Positions 63,088-64,000 of a stretch of 64,000 bases of DNA are shown here, in pieces. The stretch's first letter is position 1; the number at the start of each line of letters is the position of its first letter. Both the position numbers and the translations under genes were made by a program. Source of the DNA: Paeniroseomonas aquatica (GTDB lineage Bacteria; Pseudomonadota; Alphaproteobacteria; Acetobacterales; Acetobacteraceae); the NCBI RefSeq assembly GCF_030409335.1, contig NZ_JAUFPN010000170.1, positions 43,007-107,006 on the forward strand, given 5' to 3'. The notes under the pieces are model-generated. The model was not told the DNA's origin and did not search any database. It was given only the letters and a program-made list of their open reading frames with translations.

Positions 63088-63966
63088 ATGAAGGTCGGAT
63101 TCATTGGTCTCGGTAACATGGGCGGTCCGATGTGCCGCAACCTCATCAAGGGCGTGAACCACGAGGTCGTCGTCTACGACCTCGATCCGGCGGCGATGGC
63201 GGCCTGCACCGCGGTCGGCGGCACCGCCGGCACCGGGCTGGAGGCCCTGGCGGCGGAGTGCGACGTGATCCTCACCTCGCTGCCGACGCCGAAGCATGTC
63301 GAAGCGGTCGCGGCCGTCATCGGGGCCCATGCCGGCGCCGGCACGGTGCTGATCGACCTCAGCACCAACGCCCCCGCCGTGGTCCGCCGCCTGGCCGAGG
63401 AGCTGGCGGCCAAGGGCATCGGCTTCCTCGACAGCCCGGTCACCGGCGGCGTCATCCGGGCGACCGACGGCAGCATCGTCATCATGGTCGGCGGCGAGGC
63501 GGCGACGGTCGAGGCCAACCGCGGCCTGCTCGCCTCCTTCAGCAGCCAGGTGGTGCATGTCGGGCCGGTGGGCTCCGGTTCGGTCGCCAAGCTGATCAAC
63601 AACATGCTCGGCCTCTGCAACATGGCCATAGCGGCGGAGGGGCTGATGCTCGGCGCCCTCGCGGGCATCGACATGGGCATCCTGGCCGGCATCATCTCCA
63701 ACGGCTCGGGCGACAGCGCCGCCTTCCGCGGCATGGCGAACCGGGCGCTGAAGGGCAATTTCAACGCCAGCTTCGCCCTCGACCTTGCCTACAAGGACGT
63801 CGGCCTGGCGGTGGATCTCGCGGCCGAGCATGGGCTGCCGGGGCTGATGGCGCCGGAGGCGCTGAACCTGATGCGGATGGGCCGCGCCATGGGGCTCGGC
63901 GGGCAGGATTCGACCTCGGTGCTGCAGGTCTATGAGAAGATCATGGGAAAGGAAGCCCGGAGCTAG
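63088..63966 (+). CDS. 3-hydroxyisobutyrate dehydrogenase-family reductase (tartronate semialdehyde reductase-like)
   Basis: This NAD(P)-dependent enzyme reduces a beta-hydroxyacid-type substrate such as tartronate semialdehyde. The 292-residue protein has the Rossmann motif GLGNMG at 7-12, IDLSTNAP, the substrate-binding DSPVTGGV at 115-122, and catalytic K168 in GSVAKLINN. It resembles GarR/GlxR. It starts 118 bp after the divergent lipoprotein and is the last gene of the window. Confidence 0.92.
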   Translation: MKVGFIGLGNMGGPMCRNLIKGVNHEVVVYDLDPAAMAACTAVGGTAGTGLEALAAECDVILTSLPTPKHVEAVAAVIGAHAGAGTVLIDLSTNAPAVVRRLAEELAAKGIGFLDSPVTGGVIRATDGSIVIMVGGEAATVEANRGLLASFSSQVVHVGPVGSGSVAKLINNMLGLCNMAIAAEGLMLGALAGIDMGILAGIISNGSGDSAAFRGMANRALKGNFNASFALDLAYKDVGLAVDLAAEHGLPGLMAPEALNLMRMGRAMGLGGQDSTSVLQVYEKIMGKEARS

Positions 63967-64000
63967 TGTCCCGACCGAGAAATAGCTAGGCAGTTTTGCT

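Noticed and set aside
1..64000. CRISPR arrays, tRNA genes, rRNA genes and complete insertion sequences
   Set aside because: No regular repeat-spacer pattern, no cloverleaf-like intergenic segment, and no transposase frame with inverted repeats was found.

Overview
The window is a high-GC, densely coded chromosomal segment from what is most likely an alphaproteobacterium of the Acetobacteraceae / Roseomonas type. That placement is an inference from gene content: several solute receptors of the TRAP and tripartite tricarboxylate (Bug) families, an FlbD-type flagellar regulator, a pca operon with a fused PcaD-PcaC enzyme, and paired DUF2254/DUF808 membrane proteins. No rRNA, tRNA, CRISPR array, complete insertion sequence or prophage was seen. 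ATG, GTG and TTG starts and 1-4 bp stop/start overlaps are common, so many genes form tight operons.

Layout. 1-2.6 kb (+): the end of a TRAP transporter (dctPQM). 2.6-8.6 kb (-): a run made of a ComD/ComE-type ThDP decarboxylase, a Bug receptor, a D-2-hydroxyacid dehydrogenase and an MmgE/PrpD protein, then a MATE exporter; it resembles a sulfolactate-type hydroxyacid catabolic unit. 8.7-11.2 kb (+): ethanolamine ammonia-lyase eutBC overlapping the ribosome-rescue gene arfB, then a small lipoprotein gene whose only plausible start is ATA. 11.7-16.2 kb (-): an SDR, an enolase-superfamily enzyme with a TIM-barrel sugar isomerase, and DUF2254. 16.3-20.2 kb (+): DUF808, a small membrane protein, a kelch propeller gene broken by an in-frame amber codon, and a BaiN-type flavoprotein. 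20.2-22.4 kb (-): chromate resistance (chrB-like, chrA).

22.5-33.1 kb is a mixed region: a lipoprotein with a paralogue at 62.5 kb, an aldo/keto reductase, a PHB-depolymerase-family esterase with a PhaR-like palindrome upstream, DUF3072, a nitroreductase, two more Bug receptors, an SLT-like protein, a single-domain response regulator with lower GC, and an orphan phage-type HNH/AP2-like gene. 33.4-37.3 kb (-): protocatechuate catabolism pcaDC-pcaH-pcaG-pcaB, with a short remnant resembling the N-terminus of PcaF thiolase at its upstream edge. 37.5-41.1 kb: an EAL-domain protein facing a second complete TRAP operon. 41.3-42.4 kb: an OmpA-family protein with a clear terminator.

42.5-51.4 kb (-): a flagellar operon fliF-fliG-fliH-fliN-flbD-flhA-flhF-flhG, building the MS ring, switch, export gate and placement factors. 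51.7-64 kb is mostly housekeeping: prs, ilvE, a GST, a phosphatase, a very large DUF2339 membrane protein, rplY-pth-(Ala-rich protein)-ychF, MgtC/SapB, an MFS carrier, the second lipoprotein paralogue, and a hydroxyisobutyrate-dehydrogenase-family reductase.

Taken together the segment reads as a motile soil or water heterotroph that imports organic acids, degrades protocatechuate, ethanolamine and possibly sulfonated hydroxyacids, and may store PHB. Four convergent gene pairs overlap at their 3' ends, one of them through a shared palindromic stop, CTATAG.
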